Assembly (NCBI RefSeq): GCF_001665785.1
Contig: NZ_LZSO01000048.1
Span: forward strand, 62,001 to 126,000
Reading direction: 5' to 3'
Length of the DNA stretch: 64,000 nucleotides
Source of the DNA: Mycolicibacterium peregrinum
GTDB lineage: Bacteria > Actinomycetota > Actinomycetes > Mycobacteriales > Mycobacteriaceae
Part shown: piece by piece, positions 33,515 through 41,207 of the stretch
Position numbering within the stretch: position 1 is the first letter of the stretch
Layout: each line of letters opens with the position of its first letter
Notes under the pieces: generated by a model
Told to the model about the DNA's origin: nothing
The model's database searches: none
Seen by the model: the letters and a program-made list of their open reading frames with translations, nothing else
Translations under genes and position numbers: made by a program

Positions 33515-34195
33515 TCACACGGCCTTGGTCACACCCACGTAGGAGACGACATCCTGCGTGTCGGCGGTGGAGCTGGTGAACGTCGCATATGAGCGGATGA
33601 AGGACTGGCCGACGCAGCTGTCGATCTTGATCCGCAGACCGGTGATCGTGACACGTGCCGCATCGCCCTCATATTCGATCTTCGTCACGGGGATGACGGA
33701 CGCCGTACCAGGCTTGAGAGTGGGGCGGATCTGCGCGAAGAGACCACCTCCGACGCTCGGCACGCCCGCAGAGCTCAGCGAGGGTGTGATATTGCCGCCG
33801 AACCTCGCATCGACGACATCGGCACTGATGCCACAACCGATCTGGTAGCCGGCCTCCAACGTCCCACCGGCCAGCGCGGCCTTGCCAGAGCCGGTGACCT
33901 CGCCCAGAAACGTTCCGCCCACCAGGTATTCGCGCGAGGACACGGCGGTGGTCAACGGAGCCACGTCGAGCTGCGTTTCGTCCACTGCCTTGACCGAAAG
34001 CGTCCAGCCCTCGGGTGTCGACAGGATCCCGGGTGCCGCCGACGGGACGGTGCCGTTGTCGACTTCGGGCGCAGGTGCAACATCGGGCGCCGGCGGAGCT
34101 GGAATCGGCTGGGCTCCAGCCTGGTTGGCACCGGCAAGAGCAGCGAAAGCGCCGAGCGAACAGGCGACAGCCAGTGGTGCAAGAGTTTTCAGCAT
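33515..34195 (-). CDS. MspA-family porin-like protein, copy 1
   Basis: A 226-residue precursor with a signal peptide (LAPLAVACSLGAFAALAGA) and an Ala/Pro-rich mature start. REYLVGGTFLG, GGTLEAGYQIGCGI and DSCVGQSFIRSYATF align with the adjacent paralogue, showing a tandem duplication. It is the promoter-proximal copy. The two may form a mixed channel, which is inference. Confidence 0.87.
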   Translation of the reverse strand: MLKTLAPLAVACSLGAFAALAGANQAGAQPIPAPPAPDVAPAPEVDNGTVPSAAPGILSTPEGWTLSVKAVDETQLDVAPLTTAVSSREYLVGGTFLGEVTGSGKAALAGGTLEAGYQIGCGISADVVDARFGGNITPSLSSAGVPSVGGGLFAQIRPTLKPGTASVIPVTKIEYEGDAARVTITGLRIKIDSCVGQSFIRSYATFTSSTADTQDVVSYVGVTKAV

Positions 34196-34492
34196 GGTGC
34201 GGCGGCGAGCCTCTCAGTAATCGAAGATTTCTTCCCGAGGGAACGTAGCAGCGCCCGTAAAGCGGTGTCACCAGCCAGCGATCAGTTGCACATAAATAGT
34301 TGGGACGCAGCGTTTCCCGTAGGTGAATGACGGGGAAACTGTGCCTGGATATTAACCGTTCGCCACGGAGGCAGGCCATCACACTGACGTAATACTGTTC
34401 CCCACAGGAGTTTTCCGCATGCGTGTTGCGAAAAACGTTAGAAATTCATGCAGTGACGCAGAGAGAGAGACCGGCAGGAGCGCCCATCAGAA

Positions 34493-35059
34493 CTACGTGC
34501 CCAAGCGCCCCGAGGTGACGGAGATCCGGCTGATCGCGATGCCGATGCTCACGGCGATGTACTCGCGGGCCGTCATCGCAGCATCGTCGCGGCTGACGGC
34601 GGTCACGACTTGATCGAGTTCAGGGATCCTTACGCGGTAGCCGTGCCGCGTGGGTTCTACCTCGATGGTGAAGCGGTGATCCGGTAACGGCATCGGCCGC
34701 GGCCGAAAGAACCGCATGTTCAGAGATTCCAGCAGACAGTCAATCTGGTACTGCTCACGGCGCTTGCGTCTGATGGCTTCACGAAGGCGTGGCATCCGAC
34801 GCCGGTTGCGATCGTCGGCCGAGTGTCTGACGAGCAGCTCGCAGTCACGGGCCAGCTCCTCTTCGACCTCGGCTCGCCGCGACTCCAGGAGTCCCCGGTA
34901 GTAGCGAGCCTGCCGCAGCTCCTGCTGGCGCGTCAGCTGAACGACCTCGGCGCGCTCCGTGCCGGCGTCGAGCCGCTCGGGCTCGTCGGCGACACTCAGC
35001 GCTCGGATCAATGCCGTGCCGGCACGCTGCTGATCGCAGGAGGGCGCCGACATCGTCAC
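34493..35059 (-). CDS. coiled-coil protein with C-terminal HicB-like domain
   Basis: A 188-residue protein. Residues ~35-115 are Arg/Glu/Leu-rich and helical (LTRQQELRQARYYRGLLESR), probably a coiled coil. The end (FTIEVEPTRHGYRVRIPELD, then AREYIAVSIGI) matches the HicB antitoxin fold. No HicA toxin gene adjoins on either side, so it is not a standard toxin-antitoxin pair. GTG at 35057-35059 or ATG two codons later may be the start. Confidence 0.7.
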   Translation of the reverse strand: MTMSAPSCDQQRAGTALIRALSVADEPERLDAGTERAEVVQLTRQQELRQARYYRGLLESRRAEVEEELARDCELLVRHSADDRNRRRMPRLREAIRRKRREQYQIDCLLESLNMRFFRPRPMPLPDHRFTIEVEPTRHGYRVRIPELDQVVTAVSRDDAAMTAREYIAVSIGIAISRISVTSGRLGT

Positions 35060-35141
35060 ACTGACATTCTGCGGACAATAACGGTGTCCGCCGGTGACTT
35101 CATATGAACTTCATGTCATGTGGGCGGGTATCCGGCGCCCC

Positions 35142-36056
35142 TCAGAACCGCCGGGGAACCGGGATCTTGGACAGATCCTCAGCCGTGACCACCTCGCCCC
35201 CGAATACCTCGGCTGCTTCGTCGTGATGACGCCGGGCATCGTCGTAGCGCTGAGAGAAATGAGTGAGCACCAGCCGCCGCACCTTGCTCTCGGCGGCGAC
35301 CCGGCCGGCCTGCCGGGCGGTCAGATGCCCATAGCGAGAGGCCAATTCAGCGTCCTGGTGCAAGAACGTCGCCTCGATCACCAGCAGATCGGCATCCTCG
35401 GCCAGGGCGAAGGCGGCGTCACACAACCGGGTGTCCATGATGAAGGCAAAGCGCTGTCCCCGCCGAGGCTCGCTGGCGTCGGCCAGGTGTACCTGTCGGT
35501 CACCGACGCGCACTTCTCCGGACTTCTGCAGCTCTCCTACCCGTGGTCCGGCGATCCCGAACCGGGCCAGCAACTCGGGCACCATCCTGCGGCCATCAGG
35601 CTCGACGAGCCGGTAGCCGACTGAGGGCACCGGATGGTCGAGCTCCCGGACTTCGAGATGGCCGAAGGGCCCGTCGGCGACCGGGCCGTCGGCGCTTATC
35701 GGGTGTTCCCGCACGTCGAGTGTGTCGTGGAAGATGCTCGCATGCCGAAGCCTGGTGAAGTACTCCTGGCCAGACGCCGGATAATACGCGCGAACCGGGT
35801 GCGACGCCCCGTCCAGCGACATACGTTGCAGCACTCCCGGAACCCCGAGGCAGTGGTCGCCATGAAAGTGGGTCAGGCACAGCCGGGTGACGGCACTCGC
35901 CGAAACACCCGCGAGAAGAAACTGGCGTTGAGTTCCCTCGCCCGGGTCGAACAGCAAGCCCTCGCCATCCCAGCGCAGCAGATATCCATTGTGATTGCGG
36001 TGGCGTGTCGGCACCTGACTGGCGGTACCGAGCACGATCAGCTCGCGGATCGACAC
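35142..36056 (-). CDS. rnz: ribonuclease Z / MBL-fold hydrolase
   Basis: A 304-residue protein from a GTG. The metallo-beta-lactamase motif is LTHFHGDHCLG; FDPGEGTQRQ and the late LVLTHFSQRY match RNase Z, which trims tRNA 3' trailers. The conserved order of His/Asp ligands seems complete (Asp in FIMDTRLC). It is 8 bases downstream of the anti-sigma gene on the same strand and may share its transcript. Confidence 0.87.
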   Translation of the reverse strand: MSIRELIVLGTASQVPTRHRNHNGYLLRWDGEGLLFDPGEGTQRQFLLAGVSASAVTRLCLTHFHGDHCLGVPGVLQRMSLDGASHPVRAYYPASGQEYFTRLRHASIFHDTLDVREHPISADGPVADGPFGHLEVRELDHPVPSVGYRLVEPDGRRMVPELLARFGIAGPRVGELQKSGEVRVGDRQVHLADASEPRRGQRFAFIMDTRLCDAAFALAEDADLLVIEATFLHQDAELASRYGHLTARQAGRVAAESKVRRLVLTHFSQRYDDARRHHDEAAEVFGGEVVTAEDLSKIPVPRRF

Positions 36057-36063
36057 AGGCTGC

Positions 36064-36711
36064 TCAGCGTTCCACGCTGGCCAGCACAGTGTTGTCGGCA
36101 TCGACGATGTTCAGCTTTCGCAGCTTCGGCATCGGAATCGACGTCGCCCCTTGCACGACCCCCGCCCCGGTAGGCATGGCGGCCCAGGTGGCGGCCGGCT
36201 GCATCTGCCCGCTGTCGTCCATCGTCCGCAAGGTGAATACGCCATCGGGTGGCAACTGCTTCAGATCGAGCACGATGGCGGTCCCCCACGGCTTCGGCGT
36301 CAACGTCACCGACCCGGAGGCGCCGGCGGCGGCGACCGAATGCATCGCGAAGGTGCCCGTCCCCGGAGGGGCCGTGTCGCCGCGCGGGATGACCAGCACC
36401 AGTGCGACGGCGGCCAGTACCGCGGCACACGCAGCCAGTATCACCCGGTGGCGGACACGGCGGGTCGCTGCGGCACGGCGGGCGGCGAGCATGTCACGCA
36501 GAGCCAGTTCCGACTCCGCATCGTCAGTGGGCTGGGTATCCAGATCCGCCCGGTCGACCTTGCTCAGGAGAGCCGGCAGCGGCGCGAAATCTGCAGCTTG
36601 GGCGCGGCACTGTGCGCATTCTTTGAGGTGCGCCTCGAACCGCCCGCGCTCCTCGGCATCGAGACCGCCGAGGATATAGGCGCCGAGAAGAACATGAGGT
36701 TCGTAGATCAC
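36064..36711 (-). CDS. zinc-type anti-sigma factor (RslA-like)
   Basis: A 215-residue protein. The N-terminal ZAS domain has HLKECAQC (His28-x3-Cys32-x2-Cys35). One membrane helix (VILAACAAVLAAVALVLVI) lies near residues 90-108, with an outside domain (GASGSVTLTPKPWGTAIVLD) of the RskA_C type. It overlaps the upstream sigma gene by 4 bases and should hold that sigma at the membrane. A zinc-thiol switch would release sigma on oxidation. Confidence 0.9.
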   Translation of the reverse strand: MIYEPHVLLGAYILGGLDAEERGRFEAHLKECAQCRAQAADFAPLPALLSKVDRADLDTQPTDDAESELALRDMLAARRAAATRRVRHRVILAACAAVLAAVALVLVIPRGDTAPPGTGTFAMHSVAAAGASGSVTLTPKPWGTAIVLDLKQLPPDGVFTLRTMDDSGQMQPAATWAAMPTGAGVVQGATSIPMPKLRKLNIVDADNTVLASVER

Positions 36712-37256
36712 AGCAGCCCCATCTCGTCGAACACCGCTCGCAATGCGCGCACTGCGTAGTAACTGCGTGACTTCACGGTACCCACAGCAACATTGAGCCT
36801 ATCCGCTGCTTCAGCAACCGTGAGGTCGTCGAAGTACAGCGCCTTGACCACCTCACGATGTTCGGGGGACAACCGTTGCAACGATTCACCGATAACGATC
36901 CGCTCCAAGGATTTGTTGACGACATCGGCACTGGGCAGTCCAATATCGGTGTCCACAAGTACCTCACCTCGCCGTGACCGTCGCCGCCATTGATCGACGA
37001 TGACGTTCCGGGCCACCGTGAACAGGAATGATCTGGGATTGCCGTCGTCGGCGTCGATCTGGTCGATGTTCTTCCAGGCCCGCGCGAACGTCTCCTGCAC
37101 AACGTCCTCGCGGTGCTGTACATCGACGACATGTCCGGCGACGAATCGCCGGACCGCTTCGCCGTGCATGGTGTACAGCATGGTCAAGAGCCGGTCGTCG
37201 GCCGCACGTTCACGCTGTGCGGCCGACGATCGGCGACGTCGCGGACGGTTCACCAC
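36708..37256 (-). CDS. ECF sigma factor, SigL-like
   Basis: A 182-residue protein. Region 2 (HREDVVQETFARAWKNIDQI, FTVARNVIVDQWRRR) and region 4 (LSPEHREVVKALYFDDLTVA, GTVKSRSYYAVRALR) are clear. The pairing with a zinc anti-sigma and the operon promoter (TGAACC-N16-CGTATA) match what is known of mycobacterial SigL. It sits downstream of the peroxidase, b561 and COG4315 genes and probably drives them and itself. Confidence 0.87.
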   Translation of the reverse strand: MVNRPRRRRSSAAQRERAADDRLLTMLYTMHGEAVRRFVAGHVVDVQHREDVVQETFARAWKNIDQIDADDGNPRSFLFTVARNVIVDQWRRRSRRGEVLVDTDIGLPSADVVNKSLERIVIGESLQRLSPEHREVVKALYFDDLTVAEAADRLNVAVGTVKSRSYYAVRALRAVFDEMGLL

Positions 37257-37258
37257 GT

Positions 37259-37711
37259 TCAGTACCGGGGTAGCCCGTCAGATTGCACGATCCCCCACTT
37301 GGAATTGCCCAGCTGCTTACCCACGCCCTCATGTTGCCCGACCGTCTTGTCCTGGATGAAGGTGTAGAGCGGGCGCGAATTCAAGGTCAGCTGGCGGGTG
37401 CCGTCCGGGCGTAGGTACACACCCAATACTCCATCAACGCCTGCCACCTGCGCAGGCAACGGATCGGGGGCGGCCACGGCAGGCCACTTCTGTAGGCAGC
37501 GCTCGCCGCATCCACTGGTCTCGAGAGTGTCGCCCTGGAACGCGTACACCGTCATGCCCCGCGCGTCGACGACGATCTCACCCAGGTCCGATACCTGTTT
37601 TGCGAGGATCGGTTCCGGCCCAGCCGGCTCGTCGGCGTTGGCGTGAACCGGCGCTGCGAATCCGACGACCACGCCTGCGGAAAACAGCGCTGCACCAACA
37701 GTTCTTCTCAT
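37259..37711 (-). CDS. COG4315-type secreted repeat protein
   Basis: A 150-residue precursor with a signal peptide (GAALFSAGVVVGFAAPVHA). The mature part has two copies of the COG4315 pattern: LGEIVVDARGMTVYAFQGDT with SGCGERCLQKWP, and GTRQLTLNSRPLYTFIQD. These small secreted proteins often accompany ECF sigma genes. An in-frame GTG five codons upstream may be used instead of the ATG at 37709-37711. It lies between the b561 and sigma genes. Confidence 0.83.
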   Translation of the reverse strand: MRRTVGAALFSAGVVVGFAAPVHANADEPAGPEPILAKQVSDLGEIVVDARGMTVYAFQGDTLETSGCGERCLQKWPAVAAPDPLPAQVAGVDGVLGVYLRPDGTRQLTLNSRPLYTFIQDKTVGQHEGVGKQLGNSKWGIVQSDGLPRY

Positions 37712-37730
37712 CCGAGTGATATCCACGGGC

Positions 37731-38306
37731 TTACGTACGCCGACGGAGCTCAAGAGGTTCATCGCCCCCGAACGTCATTCGGCGCAGCATGCCATCGCGC
37801 AGTGTCAGTGTGTGCAAGAGCACCGCCGACACGTGTGCCGCGATGATCGCGACCAGGGCGTACGCCACGACCGAGTGAGCGTCCCGAAGCAGACCGAACA
37901 GCTCGGCGTCCACGGGGGCGATCGGGGGCAACCGAAGCGCGCCACCCAACACAACCGGCACTCCGCTCGCAGACAGCATCGCCCATCCGAGCAGCGGCTG
38001 CGCCAACAGCAGCGCGTACATGGCGAGTTCGGAGCCGACAACCGCGATGCGCTCGACCCCGCCGACGGTGGCAGGCAGGGCGGGCCCGTGATCGGCGAAC
38101 CTGTTGAGCACACGGATCACGAACACCACGAACACCAGCGCGCCCAGAACCTTGTGCACGCTGAGGAGCACTGCGTAGTCCGCGAGGGAGTTGGCCAGGT
38201 CAAACCCGGCCACCAGTGTGCTGAACACGAGCACTGCGGCCAACCAATGCAGAACGCGGGTGCCCAGCGCGTAGCGGGAGCCGGATCGGATGGCCGACGC
38301 AATCAT
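37731..38306 (-). CDS. cytochrome b561-type membrane protein
   Basis: A 191-residue membrane protein with four hydrophobic segments and His residues suited for heme ligation (RVLHWLAAVLVFSTL near 20, LSVHKVLGALVFV near 50, RDAHSVVAYALVAI near 142, IAAHVSAVLLHTLT). It would carry electrons from quinol. It overlaps the peroxidase gene by 4 bases, so the pair may form a membrane-linked peroxidase system. Confidence 0.88.
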   Translation of the reverse strand: MIASAIRSGSRYALGTRVLHWLAAVLVFSTLVAGFDLANSLADYAVLLSVHKVLGALVFVVFVIRVLNRFADHGPALPATVGGVERIAVVGSELAMYALLLAQPLLGWAMLSASGVPVVLGGALRLPPIAPVDAELFGLLRDAHSVVAYALVAIIAAHVSAVLLHTLTLRDGMLRRMTFGGDEPLELRRRT

Positions 38307-39403
38307 TGCGCCACCTCCCCAACCTCGACCTGCGGGGCTTCGCCGGCAACACCGGCGCGTCGACGAAATGACGTCGCGTACACCGCCGAACGTGCGGGCA
38401 GTAGCGGGTCTTCCGAGGGCTCGATGCCGTCCGGCAGCACCATGGGATCGAAATTGACATCGCGGGCGTTGCCCGCCGACTCCGTCTCGATGGAGTCGAG
38501 CACCACGGTCCCGGTGTCGATCGTGTGCCGATCAGCCGGCCACGCGATGGTGGCGTCACGCACATCGTCCTCCGGCTCACCGATCGTCACCAATAGGCGC
38601 CACCGCAACGGCTCGGTGCGGATATCGCGAACGACGCTGTCGAACAGCCGGTTCGGATTGCTCGAAGTTTCGTCGGGTGGCCTCACCTCCCGCATCGGGC
38701 TCAGTGACCATCGCACGGGTGTGCGGTCACCGTTCGCGTTCACAAAGTAGAAGGTGTTGAGCCCCCGGAAGGTGCTGTCGGCAAAGCCCGAGGTGAGCGG
38801 TTGCCGCTTGATCGCCGTCATGGCGTTCACGGTTTCAGGATGAGCAGCCAGAAATCCTGCCATCGCCGTGGGATCAGGCTTGCCGGTGTCCGGCACCGGC
38901 CTGGAGGCGAGCAACCGGTCGTAGAACCCCTGCACAGAATTATCTTGGAACACAGGTAGATTCAGCATGGCGGTCCGCCATTGCGCACCACCCGGATACC
39001 CTATGGCCAGGCCCAGTCCCCGCGGAGCATCGACGGTGTCGGCCACCATGGGATTGCCTCCCGGCACCGAGAACCGTCCGACCAAAGGGGTGCGGCCGGC
39101 CTGGAAAACAGCTGCTCTGGTCATCTCCGATCCGGCACCGTTGCTCTCGAAGAATCCACTGACTACAACGCCTTTCGCATGATTCAGCCGATAGCCCCGA
39201 TGGACCCCGGCAACCTTGTGGAACGCGTCGACAAAAGCTTGAGGGGTCAACCTGCTCCGCGATCCAAGCGGACCACGGGCGTAGAGCACCGCACCCAGAT
39301 CGGTGGCAAGGAAACCGCCGACGGCCGCGATGCCGAGGACAACGCTTCGCCGAGTGACCACACCGCTACGCCGTGATGAGTGCACGACCGATCTGCGAAC
39401 CAT
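38303..39403 (-). CDS. catalase-like heme peroxidase with N-terminal anchor (SrpA type)
   Basis: A 366-residue protein. A twin-Arg-like TRRSVVLGIAAVGGFLATD near residue 18 suggests export or anchoring. The core is a small catalase-family peroxidase: HKVAGVHRGYRLNHAKGVVVSG (distal His region), FSVPGGNP and FYFVNANGDRTPVRW. Full catalase activity is unlikely as the family's length is short. It starts an operon with b561, COG4315, sigma and anti-sigma genes, downstream of a SigL-like promoter. Confidence 0.88.
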   Translation of the reverse strand: MVRRSVVHSSRRSGVVTRRSVVLGIAAVGGFLATDLGAVLYARGPLGSRSRLTPQAFVDAFHKVAGVHRGYRLNHAKGVVVSGFFESNGAGSEMTRAAVFQAGRTPLVGRFSVPGGNPMVADTVDAPRGLGLAIGYPGGAQWRTAMLNLPVFQDNSVQGFYDRLLASRPVPDTGKPDPTAMAGFLAAHPETVNAMTAIKRQPLTSGFADSTFRGLNTFYFVNANGDRTPVRWSLSPMREVRPPDETSSNPNRLFDSVVRDIRTEPLRWRLLVTIGEPEDDVRDATIAWPADRHTIDTGTVVLDSIETESAGNARDVNFDPMVLPDGIEPSEDPLLPARSAVYATSFRRRAGVAGEAPQVEVGEVAQ

Positions 39404-39442
39404 GAACGACCTACCTATCCCTGTTGGGCCAGTACCCGGGGG

Positions 39443-39469
39443 TATACGCCGGACCAGCGCCGAAGGTTC
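39443..39469 (-). promoter_or_regulatory. SigL-like ECF promoter of the peroxidase-sigma operon
   Basis: On the minus strand TGAACC (-35, 39464-39470 region) and CGTATA (-10, 39443-39448) are separated by 16 bases. This matches the known mycobacterial SigL consensus. The start of transcription would fall ~35 bases before the peroxidase ATG, giving autoregulation of the sigma operon. Confidence 0.7.
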
Positions 39470-39529
39470 ACCGCGATCGATGCGGCGTCTTCTTGCCCAG
39501 GCCAGGCCACACTGGAACAGCGTCGTGTG

Positions 39530-39603
39530 CACCCGCGGCTGGACTCGAACCAGCAACCTCCTGCTTCGTAAACAGGCGCTCTCTCCATTTGAGCTACGCG
39601 GGC
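39530..39603 (-). tRNA. tRNA-Arg (anticodon ACG)
   Basis: The minus strand folds into a full 74-base cloverleaf: acceptor GCCCGCG with CGCGGGT, anticodon loop TTACGAA, T-loop TTCGAGT. The anticodon ACG (wobble A to inosine) reads CGN Arg codons. CCA is not encoded. Confidence 0.93.
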
Positions 39604-39614
39604 ATCCCGTTCCG

Positions 39615-39688
39615 TGCCCCTGGACGGACTCGAACCGTCAACCTTCGCCGTCGGAGGACGACGCTCTGTCCGATTGAGCTACAGGGGC
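39615..39688 (-). tRNA. tRNA-Arg (anticodon CCG)
   Basis: A 74-base cloverleaf on the minus strand: acceptor GCCCCTG with CAGGGGC, anticodon loop CTCCGAC, T-loop TTCGAGT. The anticodon CCG reads CGG. Confidence 0.93.
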
Positions 39689-39770
39689 ATGAGCATGAGT
39701 GGGGTGGCGGGGCGGGGCGAACGACTTCCGCTCATTGCGTCGTTCGCACCGCCGGGTAATGCATGACCGG

Positions 39771-40265
39771 TCAGGCCATCGCCGGCACGCGGTAGCGGTC
39801 CCGCTCACGCGGCTCGTACGGCTCCCAGAACAACCGCATCCCGGCCTCTTCGGGAGTGCGATTCCCCTTGCGGCCGTTACACGGTGCGCACGCGGCGACG
39901 AGATTCAGCCAGGTGTTCTGGCCCCCACGCGACTCAGGCACGACGTGGTCCAGCGTGTCGCCGTATCCGCCGCAGTATGCGCAGGTGTAGCCGTCACGTT
40001 CCAGAACCCCGACACGCGCTGCGCGAGGGCCGGGCCGGTACGGCACGTGGATGTACTCACGTAGGGCGACCGACAGCGGCAGCTCGATGACCGTCGACGG
40101 GCTGTGTATGTGCACGGCCGGGCTGTGGCGTTCGATCACGTAGACCGAACCCCGCAGCAGCAGCCGTATCGCCTCCTGCCAGGCCACGTGGGTCAGCACG
40201 CGGTAGTCGGCGTTGTACACCGTCACGGCATGCTGACGGTTTGTGCGTTGACGAAAGTGCTTCAT
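39771..40265 (-). CDS. HNH endonuclease inside a tRNA array
   Basis: A 164-residue protein. The HNH domain is complete: CAYCGGYG (first zinc pair), LDHVVPESRGGQNTWLNLVAACAPCN (metal His, second zinc pair CxxC), NGRKGNRTP. The N-terminal ~95 residues (YNADYRVLTHVAWQEAIRLL) form a conserved actinobacterial domain. It lies between tRNA-Gly and tRNA-Arg genes on the same strand. The family is widespread and not clearly mobile; target unknown. Confidence 0.88.
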   Translation of the reverse strand: MKHFRQRTNRQHAVTVYNADYRVLTHVAWQEAIRLLLRGSVYVIERHSPAVHIHSPSTVIELPLSVALREYIHVPYRPGPRAARVGVLERDGYTCAYCGGYGDTLDHVVPESRGGQNTWLNLVAACAPCNGRKGNRTPEEAGMRLFWEPYEPRERDRYRVPAMA

Positions 40266-40302
40266 GACCGCGTGCCTCCTCTCTGATTCGTCGTTTCAAT
40301 GG

Positions 40303-40375
40303 AACCGCCGACGGGGCTCGAACCCGCTCTGCCAGTTTGGAAGACTGGCGTGCACACCTGTTACACCTCAGCGGC
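40303..40375 (-). tRNA. tRNA-Gly (anticodon TCC)
   Basis: A 73-base cloverleaf on the minus strand: acceptor GCCGCTG with CGGCGGT (one G-T and one T-G pair), anticodon loop CTTCCAA, T-loop TTCGAGC, discriminator T. The anticodon TCC reads GGA/GGG. Confidence 0.92.
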
Positions 40376-40386
40376 ATGAATATTGG

Positions 40387-40458
40387 TGCGCCGTGGGGGT
40401 TTCGATCCCCCGTCCCCAGATTAAGAGTCTGGTGCTATCCCAACTCAGCTAACGGCGC
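40387..40458 (-). tRNA. tRNA-Lys (anticodon CTT)
   Basis: A 72-base cloverleaf on the minus strand: acceptor GCGCCGT with ACGGCGC, anticodon loop CTCTTAA, T-loop ATCGAAA. The anticodon CTT reads AAG. Confidence 0.92.
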
Positions 40459-40512
40459 GTGTGTGAGTGCCGACCGTCGAGAGTGATACACGATTCACCG
40501 ACGATCCGACCG

Positions 40513-40597
40513 TGCGCTCGGCAGGAGTTGAACCTGCACGCCCGTGTAGGGCACCCGGGTCTGAGCCGGGCGCGTCTTCCAGTTCCGCCACGAGCAC
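40513..40597 (-). tRNA. tRNA-Leu (anticodon CAG)
   Basis: An 85-base class II cloverleaf with a long variable arm: acceptor GTGCTCG with CGAGCGC, anticodon loop CTCAGAC, T-loop TTCAACT. The anticodon CAG reads CTG, the main Leu codon in GC-rich genomes. It is the first of the array in transcription order. Confidence 0.93.
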
Positions 40598-41207
40598 GAA
40601 TGTCACATTCTGCAGTTTTCAAAGATCCGACGAGACAAGATATTTCGATTGTCACGCCGTTTCCGCACACGTTCGTTCGTGTACGTTGCCGCCAACAGCA
40701 TGCGCTGATGGAACCGCGATTGTCGAGAGTATTTTTCGCCGTAACTTACTGCGCACCAACTAAATTGGACGCGCCAAATCACAGAAACGTCAGGCGGCGT
40801 TCCTGTCAGCGGCTACGGTGAGGTTGAGAGTTTTGTGAGATTGTTCTTCGGGCCCGTGCTCCCGGCCGGAGCGCACACCCACTGAGCGGGTGGACGTTTG
40901 CAGACGTGATGACCGGAAGCAACGGCGATGCCACAGGGCATTGCGTTCGACAGACTGCCGGGCAATGCCTTTGGAGCCCTCGAGGCCTGCGCACGACAAA
41001 CTCGCCGTGGATGCGTAGTGCATCCCGGCGAGCAGCACATAGGCGTCGCAGAACATGGTCACGGCGTCACGGTAACACCGCATTGCGACAGCTCCCAGCG
41101 ATTTTTTTGGTCGGACGTTCATGCCCGAAACGGCCAGTCTGGCGGGCACGGCTTGGGAAAGGTCGCGAAACTTCAGCGGAGAGACACGGGTGTGAAACTC
41201 TAGGTTT
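40598..41207. other. 610-base stretch without a supported gene
   Basis: The stretch upstream of the tRNA array has AT-rich patches (around 40725-40790 and a T-run near 41101). Open frames exist on both strands but none shows a known domain or a ribosome binding site with good codon use. It may hold the tRNA array promoter near 40600-40670 and decayed sequence. Confidence 0.5.

Noticed and set aside
40513..40597. tRNA-Leu as attachment site of an integrated island at 40.6-43.4 kb
   Set aside because: The island side faces the tRNA 5' end, and no integrase or repeated tRNA 3' end was seen.
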